NCBI RefSeq assembly: GCF_031127835.1
Contig: NZ_JARXHX010000002.1
Location: forward strand, 372,001-436,000
DNA from: Pelagicoccus sp. SDUM812002
GTDB taxonomy: Bacteria; Verrucomicrobiota; Verrucomicrobiia; Opitutales; Opitutaceae
Reading direction: 5' to 3'
Length of the DNA stretch: 64,000 bases
Under the pieces are notes generated by a model. The model searched no databases and was not told where the DNA came from. It saw only the letters and a program-made list of their open reading frames with translations. Shown here one piece after another: positions 25,130-32,805 of this stretch (positions are counted from its first letter, which is position 1; every line of letters starts with the position of its first letter). The translations under genes were made by a program, and so were the position numbers.

Positions 25130-26674
25130 ATGAGTGGAAAAGGGAAAAGGAATGCGACTCGCTGGAGTTTGGACCAGCTAGTGGGCTACGAATGCGCACT
25201 GGCGAAGGATGAATCAGAGGATTGGCAGAGTTTGAAGGCCCAGGATGCCGAGACCCATTTGGAAGAAGGTCTCCTATTAAGTGGTGATCGGCGAGCGATC
25301 GCGGCTGGGTGGCTGAAGTTGCGGTTGGAGGCGTCGCCGGAAATCAAGTTGGCTTCGGACAGCGTGATGCAGTCTTTGAAGGCAGCTGGGCAATTACTGG
25401 GAGCCGGGGGGCTGTTGTTGGGGCTGGCCTCCGCGACTGCGGCACTGGCTTACACTGGCGAAGCGCCGATCAATGTGTCCGCCTTCTTCAGCTTGTTCGT
25501 ATTGTTGCAGGCGGTTTTGGCGGTGGTTCTGCTCCTGGTTTTCGCGGCTCCGCGCTCTTGGCGTGAACGACTCGCTTTCGGACCTTTGTTTCGGGCAACT
25601 CGGTGGATTTTGGAATCGATCTTCTCGAAGCTACAGGCACTTTCGGCTCGATTTTTGTCGGGGCAGCAGCGTCAGGACGCGGCCGAGTGGGCGGGTGCGG
25701 CGCGGCGTTCTTTGGCATTGCATGGGAGCGTGGCGAAGTGGCTGGCGTTCACGAAGATACAGGCGGCTGCCCTCTGCTTCAATTTTGGGGTTTTGGCGGC
25801 CTTGCTCGTTTCAGTCGTTTTCTCCGATCGCGCCTTTGGTTGGCAAACCACTTTGGAGACGGAATCGGAGTCGGTGGGACAGTTGGTTGAGGTGGTTTCG
25901 CTGCCGTGGGCTTGGGCGTATGGTGAAGGCGAAGGATATCCGAGTCTGCAGCAAATCGAGGGTAGTCGGATTGTACTAAAAGAGGGAACCCGTGGTCTGG
26001 AGAGCGTCGACCTTGCCGCTTGGTGGCGCTTTTTGGCTCTGGGCGTGCTCAGTTACGGTGTCCTGCCCCGGCTGATCTTCTATTTCTTGGGCAAGTGGCA
26101 GATACGGGCATCCCTGGCTCGCTACGATTTCGGTAATGCTTCTGCGGAGCGCTTGATGCAGCGTCTTCGTCCCGAGGGGCCCCGTTTCGACGCAGAGCGA
26201 GTAGAGCAGGGAGCGGAACAAATCGCGAGTGGGGTGGGCGGAGTAGACCTGCAAGCTACAACGAGACAGCGAGTGCTTTGCCTTTGCTCCCGTGAGTTGG
26301 GCGAGTCCTTTGATTTGGAGGCATTGCGAACTCGTTTGGCGCAGCGGTGGGGAGTGCGGCAAGAGAGTGTCGAGGTGAAGACTTACGAAAATGGGCGAAT
26401 TGCTGCGGCCGCGGCGGACCTCTCCGAGGAGAGGCAATTTGTAATAGTATTCGAAAGTTGGATGCCACCGATTCGTGAAATAGAAAGGCAAGTGCGGGAG
26501 TTGCGGGCCCAGATGGATGAGCGAAATCTGCTCAAAATCGTTTTGCTGGGAATTCCAGATTCTGCCGGTGAGGCTATTTCCTTACGTCCCGAAAAGCAGT
26601 ACGCGGAAGCGTGGCACTCTTTTGTCCAACGTCTGGGCGATCCTTACTTAATCTTAGACAACCCTGCGTTATGA
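25130..26674 (+). CDS. DUF2868-type membrane protein
   Basis: A 514-residue membrane protein with an initial cytoplasmic region (RWSLDQLVGYECALAKDES), then hydrophobic segments at about residues 82-108 and 115-140, a further pair near 200-225, and one near 295-320 (FLALGVLSYGVLPRLIFYFLG). A C-terminal soluble domain begins around residue 375 and contains VLCLCSRELGESFDLEAL. The layout and pairing match proteins annotated DUF2868, which are typically encoded next to a DUF3482 GTPase, exactly as here. Its stop overlaps the GTPase start (ATGA), so the pair probably works as a unit at the inner membrane. The biochemical role is unknown. Confidence 0.82.
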   Translation: MSGKGKRNATRWSLDQLVGYECALAKDESEDWQSLKAQDAETHLEEGLLLSGDRRAIAAGWLKLRLEASPEIKLASDSVMQSLKAAGQLLGAGGLLLGLASATAALAYTGEAPINVSAFFSLFVLLQAVLAVVLLLVFAAPRSWRERLAFGPLFRATRWILESIFSKLQALSARFLSGQQRQDAAEWAGAARRSLALHGSVAKWLAFTKIQAAALCFNFGVLAALLVSVVFSDRAFGWQTTLETESESVGQLVEVVSLPWAWAYGEGEGYPSLQQIEGSRIVLKEGTRGLESVDLAAWWRFLALGVLSYGVLPRLIFYFLGKWQIRASLARYDFGNASAERLMQRLRPEGPRFDAERVEQGAEQIASGVGGVDLQATTRQRVLCLCSRELGESFDLEALRTRLAQRWGVRQESVEVKTYENGRIAAAAADLSEERQFVIVFESWMPPIREIERQVRELRAQMDERNLLKIVLLGIPDSAGEAISLRPEKQYAEAWHSFVQRLGDPYLILDNPAL

Positions 26675-28059
26675 AGTCTCTCCCTAGATTTGCCATTATC
26701 GGTCACCCGAACGAAGGAAAGTCTTCCATCGTGGCGACGCTTTCCTTGAACGACGGGGTTGCCATCAGCGCAACTCCTGGGGAGACGATCCAGCAGCAAC
26801 GTTTCGATTTGAAGGCGGGTGAACAGACGATTATCGAGTTTGTGGATACGCCGGGCTTCCAGAATCCGCAGGCCACCTTGCAATGGTTTCGCGAGAATGA
26901 AGAAGCAGGGGATGGACGGGTAAAACGTTTTATCGAAACCCATGGCGATGATCCTGACTTTCATCACGACTGCGAGTTGCTGCGCCCGGTATTGGAAGGA
27001 GCAGGGATCCTGTACGTCGTGGACGCTTCGCGTCCAATGACTGCGGTTGATACGGCGGAGATGGAAATCCTGCGCCTGACGGCTCGGCCACGCATGGCGA
27101 TTATTAATCCGAAGTCGAACGAGAGCCGCTTTCTGCAGAGCTGGAAAACGACCTTCCGTCAGCACTTCAATTCGGTGCGCACCTTTAACGCTCAGACGGC
27201 TCGCTACTTGGATCGTATCGAACTTTTGGAGGCGCTAAAGAGCATCGACCAAGATTGGGAACCGGCCCTGAGTGAAGCGGTGGAACTGGTGCGCATGGAT
27301 CGGCAACGTTCGACGGAGCGTGCCGCGGAGGCAATCGTCGAGCATTTGGAGCAATCGCTTCGCTGCAGCTGCAGTTCTTTCTTGGAACACGAGAGCGGGG
27401 TGGAGCTGGAGAAACGGAAGCTGGAAAGCGAGTACCGGGCGAAGCTGGCGAAAATCGAAAAGCGCTTCCGCGAGCAAATCCGCGACGTCTATTCGGTGCG
27501 GAAAGTCGCGGTAGAGTTACCCGAGAATTCGGTCCTCGCGGAAGACCTATTTTCGGAGCGGGCTTGGCAAGCTCTGGGCCTGACTCAGAAGCAGCTCGCT
27601 ATCGCGGGGGCTCTGCTGGGTGCCGGAATTGGCGTCGGAGCGGACTTGGCTGCGGGCGGTATTACCTTCGGTGTTTTTGCTTCAATTGGAGCGGCGATTG
27701 GAGCGGGATCAGCTTTGTGGAAAGGCAAGGATTTGGCTCGAGCGAAGATCAGCCAACTGCCCCTCGGAGGTCTTAAGGTAACGGTCGGCCCCAACGTATC
27801 CGAACAGTTTCCCTTCGTGCAGCTGGACCGCTACTTCCTGTACGTTGAGTTTGTCTCTAATTGGGCACATGCGCGGCAGGAGGCGGAGGTGCATTTGGTC
27901 GAGTCTAACGAAAAGGCTGGCTTGAGTTCCACGTGGGAGCAAGGAGACCTCAAGGTCGCGACCCGTTTCGTGAAAGCCGTAAAAAGCAGAAACGCGGAAG
28001 AGTTAGAGTCCAGCGGCCGGGCATTGCGTCAGTTACTGGTGGGCGTCTTGGGCGCTTAG
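26671..28059 (+). CDS. DUF3482-type GTPase
   Basis: A 462-residue protein with an Era/TrmE-like GTPase domain at the N-terminus: G1 IIGHPNEGKSS, a threonine in the switch I region, and G3 FVDTPGFQ. The usual NKxD position reads AIINPKSNES, so nucleotide specificity may be altered. A helical middle (about residues 210-290, rich in Glu, Lys and Arg) leads to two glycine-rich hydrophobic segments (LAIAGALLGAGIGVGADLAAGG and FGVFASIGAAIGAGSALWKG) that could insert into the membrane. The start MKSLPRFAIIG overlaps the DUF2868 stop as ATGA. The pair resembles dynamin-like or channel-modulating GTPase systems only in outline; the function is unassigned. Confidence 0.85.
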   Translation: MKSLPRFAIIGHPNEGKSSIVATLSLNDGVAISATPGETIQQQRFDLKAGEQTIIEFVDTPGFQNPQATLQWFRENEEAGDGRVKRFIETHGDDPDFHHDCELLRPVLEGAGILYVVDASRPMTAVDTAEMEILRLTARPRMAIINPKSNESRFLQSWKTTFRQHFNSVRTFNAQTARYLDRIELLEALKSIDQDWEPALSEAVELVRMDRQRSTERAAEAIVEHLEQSLRCSCSSFLEHESGVELEKRKLESEYRAKLAKIEKRFREQIRDVYSVRKVAVELPENSVLAEDLFSERAWQALGLTQKQLAIAGALLGAGIGVGADLAAGGITFGVFASIGAAIGAGSALWKGKDLARAKISQLPLGGLKVTVGPNVSEQFPFVQLDRYFLYVEFVSNWAHARQEAEVHLVESNEKAGLSSTWEQGDLKVATRFVKAVKSRNAEELESSGRALRQLLVGVLGA

Positions 28060-28211
28060 GCCGTTTCTAGAGAAAGGGGTAACGCCGAACCAAGTGGTAA
28101 ACTTGCCTTTTAATCGAGGCAGGCAGGACTGGATGACCTTCTTGCTCTTGCGAGCGGCTGCGAAACTGTATTGGCCGAGGCAAATCCGGGATAGGGTAAC
28201 GGGATCGGTCT

Positions 28212-28529
28212 CTATTTCGCGGCTTCGCCTTCGCTTTCGCCCCAGTCTCTAAAAAGGCGCAGGGTGGCCTCCACTTTTTCGGGGCCGTTGTCCATTTGCG
28301 TGAGGGTGTTGTACTGGCCGAGGAAGGTGGGTGGGTCAGAGTTCGGTACTTGCTGGGTTGGGCTTTTTGTTTCAGTCGTTGCATACGGCTCTTTTGCTTC
28401 AGTACCAGAGGAGGTCGCTGATGGTTCGGTCGCCTTTGGTTGGTTGAGGTTCAGCTTGGAAGAGACGAACAAGAGCCCTACTACGAGGCAAAGGCCGCCG
28501 AGGAGAGTGACGCTGGAGGTAAGCTTCAT
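28212..28529 (-). CDS. Small membrane-anchored protein of unknown function
   Basis: A 105-residue ORF starting MKLTSSVTLLGGLCLVVGLL, whose first 25 residues form an uncleaved signal anchor. The following segment is Thr/Ser/Pro-rich (about residues 30-70) and looks like a periplasmic linker. The C-terminal part FLGQYNTLTQMDNGPEKVEA is helical. The longer frame upstream to 28841 crosses the peptide of cassette copy 2 on the opposite strand, so the start at 28529 is preferred. I do not recognise the family. It lies tail-to-tail with the DUF3482 gene. Confidence 0.6.
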   Translation of the reverse strand: MKLTSSVTLLGGLCLVVGLLFVSSKLNLNQPKATEPSATSSGTEAKEPYATTETKSPTQQVPNSDPPTFLGQYNTLTQMDNGPEKVEATLRLFRDWGESEGEAAK

Positions 28530-28620
28530 TGGATCGAGGCTGGGGAGCGAAAACGTTTCGCTTAGGAAAGCGGCGGTGCGACTTCGTTCCCTTGGGAGTC
28601 TGGACGAGATATAGGGAGAA

Positions 28621-28676
28621 CCTATGAAAAGTAGAGGTAACAAGTATTTCTCATTATGACGTTTTGTTCGTATAGT
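28621..28676 (+). promoter_or_regulatory. Cassette promoter, copy 2
   Basis: CCTATGAAAAGTAGAGGTAA, then CAAGTATTTCTCATTAT and TATAGT at 28671-28676. The -35 position TTCTCA is at 28648-28653 with 17-bp spacing. Confidence 0.78.
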
Positions 28677-28707
28677 AAGCATGTCCAACAACAAAACAGA
28701 CACGAAC

Positions 28708-28878
28708 ATGAATACACTAACTACTACTAAGATCATCGAAGCTACAGTCGCCGCAGTTGTGATACTCGCAGGCGCGGCACTGATCATCCCTGCTGTGGGA
28801 GTGCTCGCAGCAGTTGGCCTAGTCGCCGGTGGACTCGCCACTATGGCGGCACTAGAAACTAAGGAGCGCGCTTACTAA
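28708..28878 (+). CDS. 56-residue hydrophobic peptide, cassette copy 2
   Basis: The second member of the peptide family, starting MNTLTTTKIIEATVAA and ending TMAALETKERAY. An in-frame ATG at 28681 would add nine residues, but it lies only 4 nt past the -10 hexamer and would fall at or before the transcription start. The position homologous to copies 1 and 3 is 28708. About 40 residues are Ala/Val/Leu/Ile/Gly, with one Pro near the middle (IIPAVG), compatible with a bent or double membrane span. The ends are polar: Asn and Thr at the N-terminus and charged residues at the C-terminus. Confidence 0.8.
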   Translation: MNTLTTTKIIEATVAAVVILAGAALIIPAVGVLAAVGLVAGGLATMAALETKERAY

Positions 28879-28922
28879 GCCGCCCGTCGGGATGGGTGGC
28901 CCGAGAGCCACGCCGCCTGCCT

Positions 28923-28992
28923 TACACTTTTTGGGGTAACATACAAAATAGATAGCATATAGGGATTAGGGGTAGTCCCGCTATCAAAGAGA
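28923..28992 (+). ncRNA. Conserved 3' RNA element, cassette copy 2
   Basis: Differs from copy 1 at only a few bases over about 100 nt including the terminator. The main stem-loop is at 28951-28985 (GATAGC/GCTATC outer, GGGATTA/TAGTCCC inner, GGGG loop). Just upstream, a separate hairpin GTGGC/GCCAC lies between the stop codon and this element. Confidence 0.75.
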
Positions 28993-29026
28993 AGCCCGCA
29001 CTGAGCTTAGCTCAGGCGGGCTTTTT
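28993..29026 (+). terminator. Rho-independent terminator, cassette copy 2
   Basis: Stem AGCCCGC...GCGGGCT with inner CTGAGC-TTA-GCTCAG, then TTTTT. Confidence 0.92.
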
Positions 29027-29120
29027 GCCATTCAGTTCTCAAGGATTCGGCGACTAGGTCCTCATTTAGTTAGCGGGAAGTTTGCCAATAGTGAGGTGGA
29101 TTGTGCTTGGAAGTCCAGGA

Positions 29121-29969
29121 TCAGGGCTTTTTGCGGTTGCTGTAGCGAGAGCTGCTTTCGTCGAGTATGGCCTTTTCTTCGGGAGTGAGGCTTTGGAAGC
29201 CAGTTTCCGAAATCTTGTCGAGGATGACGTCGATCTCCTTGGTGCGGGTGATGCTCTGAACGGTGTTTTGCTTTTTGGGGCTAGATTTCGATTTGGTGAC
29301 AATCTTGATGTTCAGTTTTGCCTGAATCCATCCTGTCATGAAATGGCAACTACGCACACCTTCTATATGGAGTATGGTGAAGGCGGCAAGTATTGAGAAC
29401 CAGAGCGCGGCTAGGCTGCCCCACGATTTGTAGCCGAGATACTGTAGGGTTTGCACACCGACGATGAATAGTACGAACCACTTTACTTGAATGTTGAACC
29501 ACATCGCGGCACTCGGATACATCAAGGCGAAGCCGACAAAGATCGCGAAGTGAACGGATCCCTCGCCCACGAGTGGCAGGTCTCCGATAAAAGGTGAGAG
29601 GACGAAAAGTCCGAGAGCTGGCAAGGCGGTTAACGCCGCGTAGAACCAAATGAACTTTCGAGTGCCGAGCAGGTTTTCCACCTCACCGCCGAAACGCCAG
29701 AAGAAGTAGAGCCCGACAGCGAACCAGATGTCTATCGCGTGAACGAAGGGATAGCTCAACAGCGTCCAGATGCGAAATTCTTTCAGAGCGGTGGCCGAGT
29801 AGACGAGTTCGTTGAACCAGGTGGCCGCTGCCCAACCGGAGCCGAAGGTGACGACGAGAGCGGTCAAGGCGTGGAGCGCGACGAGCGTGTTGGTCGCGTC
29901 CATGGGTATCTTCCCCAGGTAAAACAGGGGCTGATGTGTTTGGGTGGAGCGAGTAGCGTTGAAGGTCAT
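29121..29969 (-). CDS. Rhomboid-like membrane protein
   Basis: A 282-residue protein with about six hydrophobic segments and a soluble C-terminal tail. The order of motifs resembles rhomboid proteins: WTLLSYPFVH in an early loop, FGGEVENLLGTRKFIWFY, and then VGEGSVHFAIFVGFALMYP where active rhomboids have the GxSG catalytic motif. That motif is not intact here (GEGSVH), so the protein may be an inactive relative. The tail ends ILDKISETGFQSLTPEEKAILDESSSRYSN, a segment seen after the membrane domain of many bacterial rhomboid-like proteins. It lies between cassettes 2 and 3 and is transcribed against them. Confidence 0.72.
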   Translation of the reverse strand: MTFNATRSTQTHQPLFYLGKIPMDATNTLVALHALTALVVTFGSGWAAATWFNELVYSATALKEFRIWTLLSYPFVHAIDIWFAVGLYFFWRFGGEVENLLGTRKFIWFYAALTALPALGLFVLSPFIGDLPLVGEGSVHFAIFVGFALMYPSAAMWFNIQVKWFVLFIVGVQTLQYLGYKSWGSLAALWFSILAAFTILHIEGVRSCHFMTGWIQAKLNIKIVTKSKSSPKKQNTVQSITRTKEIDVILDKISETGFQSLTPEEKAILDESSSRYSNRKKP

Positions 29970-30214
29970 CTGCGTCTAATGCGGATTATTGATGCCACCC
30001 TAGGTACGGAGCATGGGGTGTCAAACGGTGAGCCTATTCGTGGTGGCATTAAATTTGTAGTGGTTTGTGGATACGTAAAGTGTTGCCTATGGAGAGCGCA
30101 CGGCTCTGGTGCACATGGCCTTACGAAGGAGCTACTCCTTGGATTTCATGGAAATGAGCTTCCGAATTCCGTAGGTTGGAGGATGGGGCTTTAGGTCGAA
30201 GTCATAGGCAAAGA

Positions 30215-30269
30215 CTATAAAATGTAGAGACAACAAGTATTTCACATTATAGCCGAAATCCCGTATAGT
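30215..30269 (+). promoter_or_regulatory. Cassette promoter, copy 3
   Basis: CTATAAAATGTAGAGACAAC, then AAGTATTTCACATTAT and TATAGT at 30264-30269. The -35 TTCACA (30241-30246) is 17 bp upstream. Confidence 0.8.
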
Positions 30270-30295
30270 GTGTTCAGAAACAGAAAGAAGATAAG

Positions 30296-30466
30296 ATGAA
30301 TACAGTAAATAAGACACAGTTGATTGAAGCCACCGTCGCCACCGCCGCGGTGATCGGACTCGCAGCAGTCGTCATACCCAACCTGGGAATCATGGCCGCT
30401 GTGGTTGCAGTAGGAGCAGGGCTCGCCGCAATGGGCGCCCTTGAGACCAAGAAGCGCGCTTACTAA
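30296..30466 (+). CDS. 56-residue hydrophobic peptide, cassette copy 3
   Basis: The third family member, starting MNTVNKTQLIEATVAT and ending GALETKKRAY. It has the same length, the same ribosome-site sequence (AGAAAGAAG) and the same basic C-terminus as copy 1. The stretch QLIEATVA is close to copy 2 (KIIEATVA), while the downstream hydrophobic part has diverged (VVIPNLGIMAAVVAVGAG). Conservation of the ends with relaxed hydrophobic composition in the middle is what a small membrane peptide under selection would show. The ORF is short and no homologue is recognised. Confidence 0.8.
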   Translation: MNTVNKTQLIEATVATAAVIGLAAVVIPNLGIMAAVVAVGAGLAAMGALETKKRAY

Positions 30467-30540
30467 GCCGCTCGTCGGGAAGGCGTCTCGAGTTCCGTCG
30501 ATAGGTACAGGACCTGAAGACGAGCCGCGCCACTGACACA

Positions 30541-30610
30541 CACAGTTTTTTGGGGTAACACACAAAATAGATAGCACACAGGGATTAGGGGTAGTCCCGT
30601 TATCAAAGAG
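30541..30610 (+). ncRNA. Conserved 3' RNA element, cassette copy 3
   Basis: Same element as copies 1-2; main stem-loop at 30570-30604. The outer stem here reads GATAGC with GTTATC, so one G-C pair has become a G-U wobble and pairing is retained. The segment between the stop codon and this element is about 20 nt longer than in copy 1. Confidence 0.75.
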
Positions 30611-30645
30611 AAGCCCGCGCTGAGCTTAGCTCAGGCGGGCTTTTT
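30611..30645 (+). terminator. Rho-independent terminator, cassette copy 3
   Basis: Stem AAGCCCGC...GCGGGCTT with inner CTGAGC-TTA-GCTCAG, then TTTTT. Confidence 0.92.
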
Positions 30646-30693
30646 GCTACTATAGTGGGTAGGCTAACTTCGCGGACACAGGGCCAGGAAGAT

Positions 30694-31941
30694 TCAGGAC
30701 GGTATCCTCGAGCTATTTATTCTGGTGAGTTTGCCGGGAACCCTTCCCAGGAGATAGGATGGTTTCCTCCTGCCGTTGAGGATCTTGCCGACGAACGTGG
30801 GGCGGATCAGGAGGTCGTAGATGAAGAGGGAACCTCCGATGGTGATCAAAGAGATGGCGGTGAGCTTGATGGACCAGTGATAGGGAAGCTCAGCGAAGGC
30901 AACCTGCAGCCAGACTACAATTGGCAAGTGCACGAGGTAGAGCCAGTAAGAGGCGTCGGCGATGTAGCGCACAACGCTATTAGGGCGGTGGCAAAATTTC
31001 TTGAAAAGTCCGATGGAAAGAAAAACAAGGCTAAGCATGGTGTAAGCGTAGGCATATATAAAGCCGACGTGGAAAAGGGTGTAGAACTCGTGGGTGTATT
31101 CCCTTTCAAATTCCGAAAAAGCGATGATGGTAGCGATGCTGCCCAGGCAATTGAACGCTCGGACCCAGCTAAATCGGCAGAGGCTGTCGAGCAATTCCGC
31201 TTGGCGGTGCAGGGTCCAACCGAAGGCGAAGAAGCCGCCGTAGATAGCGAAGGTTGGCAGGTGGGGTAGAAGTGACTTGTCTGGTGTATCCATTCCCCAA
31301 TGACTCATGAACCAGAGTCCGCAAGCGATGGGTGCTGAGAGAAGGAGAAGAGCCAGCTTGGAGTGGGCGAGCCATCGTGTTACGCCGTCTGTTAGCGTGG
31401 TAGCATAGCCGTATGCAGTTGGGATGAGCTCTATGAAGCTGCGGATTGCCAAGGTGGCGGCGGTGATGACGAGCAGGTAGTAGAGGAACCAGAGATGCGT
31501 TCCGACCAATATGCCTGCGGGGAGTGTATTCAGTGTTTGGAAACCATACTTGAAGCCTTCGAGTATGTTGACATCTCCTTGGAGGCTTGCTGCTCCCATG
31601 ACCCAGCCGCTTACCAATAGAGGACGGAGGATGAACCAGCCAATAACGAAGGGGATGCCAATGCGAACGATTCGTGATTGGGCGAATGAGGAGAAGCCGC
31701 CTTTGTGGAAGGTCATGTGGCTGAAGAACCCAGCGATCAGGAAAAAGAGCTCCATGCGGAAGGAGTGGCTGATCAGCATGAAGACCGAGATGAATGAGCT
31801 CGTCGATACGTCCATCACCGCCCACCCGATGAAAATCGGAGTGAAGGAAAGGCTGGCGTGGAAGACGATGCCGAGGATGAGGGCGAAGGCCCTCACGGCA
31901 TCGAGGTGGTAGAGCCGGTAGTTGGCGGGAGGTGTTTGCAT
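30694..31941 (-). CDS. Acyltransferase 3 family membrane protein (OpgC/MdoC-like)
   Basis: A 415-residue integral membrane acyltransferase. The start MQTPPANYRLYHLDAVRAF at 31941 is chosen because homologues begin just before the YxLDxxRAF motif. Features are YHLDAVRAFALILGIVFHAS (with the catalytic-type His), FRMELFFLIAGFFSHMTFHK, SRIVRIGIPFVIGW, and about ten hydrophobic segments, as in OpgC/MdoC proteins that O-succinylate osmoregulated periplasmic glucans. It would acylate a glycan at the inner membrane; the substrate is unknown. It follows the CIA30-type gene by about 95 nt on the same strand. Confidence 0.88.
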   Translation of the reverse strand: MQTPPANYRLYHLDAVRAFALILGIVFHASLSFTPIFIGWAVMDVSTSSFISVFMLISHSFRMELFFLIAGFFSHMTFHKGGFSSFAQSRIVRIGIPFVIGWFILRPLLVSGWVMGAASLQGDVNILEGFKYGFQTLNTLPAGILVGTHLWFLYYLLVITAATLAIRSFIELIPTAYGYATTLTDGVTRWLAHSKLALLLLSAPIACGLWFMSHWGMDTPDKSLLPHLPTFAIYGGFFAFGWTLHRQAELLDSLCRFSWVRAFNCLGSIATIIAFSEFEREYTHEFYTLFHVGFIYAYAYTMLSLVFLSIGLFKKFCHRPNSVVRYIADASYWLYLVHLPIVVWLQVAFAELPYHWSIKLTAISLITIGGSLFIYDLLIRPTFVGKILNGRRKPSYLLGRVPGKLTRINSSRIPS

Positions 31942-32036
31942 GGCGTGAGTTGGGGTGGGTGGGGAAGCGGCTCTGAATTGCGGCAGAACGCCGCTTCCCT
32001 CAATTGGAGAATTGTGTAATTTAATAACAATTAAAT

Positions 32037-32609
32037 TCAATAGAAGCCGATTTCTTCGACTTCGAAGGCGAAGGAGCCGGGTTGCATATCGTAGGCGATG
32101 AGACTGAGGCTGGCGATGGTCTCGGTATTGAGTTCGGTTTGTTCAGACCAAGCTCGGCGCATGGAAGCAAAGGGCACTTTGACCTCTTGGAACGTGTCGC
32201 CTGCTTTGCGTGCGATGGGGGCGGCGTGGTAGTCGAAGTTGGTGATTTCGGAACTGTTCGCGGAGATCGATAGGTTTCCTTTCTCGATGCGAATCTTTAA
32301 CTGGATGCCTTCGTATTCGCTGAGGTCTTGCGGCTGTCCGGTGGCCTCGAGGAGGAAAACGGTGCTGGCCCAGCCGGGTTGACCGCGGGGTGGCTGGATG
32401 TCGCCTTTAGCCTCGAGGGTTCCCTCGCTGACTAGGTAGTCGGTGGTAGTCTTTCCGCCGGCCGAGGAGTCGTCGGCGAAGAGACGCGGTAGTCCGAGGC
32501 TGTTGGCGTCGGGGTTGCTGAAGTCGTCGACGAGCTGCGGAGCTGCGCTTGCGGTCGCTGCGGTGGCAACGAGGCTTAAGGTGGCGATAAGCTTTTTCAG
32601 TGAATTCAT
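32037..32609 (-). CDS. Secreted CIA30-family protein
   Basis: A 190-residue protein with an N-terminal signal peptide (KKLIATLSLVATAATASAAP). The mature part is a beta-sandwich-like domain: LVDDFSNPDANSLGL, a central region with LSEYEGIQLKIRIEKGN, the segment TFQEVKVPFASMRRAW, and an ending TIASLSLIAYDMQPGSFAFE. This series matches the CIA30 (complex I intermediate-associated protein 30) family, a galactose-binding-like fold also found in secreted bacterial proteins. The ligand is unknown. It lies just upstream of the acyltransferase gene. Confidence 0.8.
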   Translation of the reverse strand: MNSLKKLIATLSLVATAATASAAPQLVDDFSNPDANSLGLPRLFADDSSAGGKTTTDYLVSEGTLEAKGDIQPPRGQPGWASTVFLLEATGQPQDLSEYEGIQLKIRIEKGNLSISANSSEITNFDYHAAPIARKAGDTFQEVKVPFASMRRAWSEQTELNTETIASLSLIAYDMQPGSFAFEVEEIGFY

Positions 32610-32805
32610 AGTAGAGGTGCTTCTTAGATATTTTGTTACGCTCGTCGCTTTCGCTGGGAGCTTTTGATGTTCACTGGGTAAGTGCCCGGGAGGCGAAAGG
32701 AGGTGACATTTTTTTGCTTATTTCTGCGGAAAGCGGAGAGGTTTTGTTTTTTTCGGATTTCCTGTCACCTTCCTGGTGGTGCCGGGCACTTGTCTTCCGA
32801 AGCCC

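Noticed and set aside
28212-28841. 209-codon minus-strand ORF as a single gene
   Set aside because: Its first half is the antisense of cassette copy 2; the signal anchor at 28529 gives a better start.
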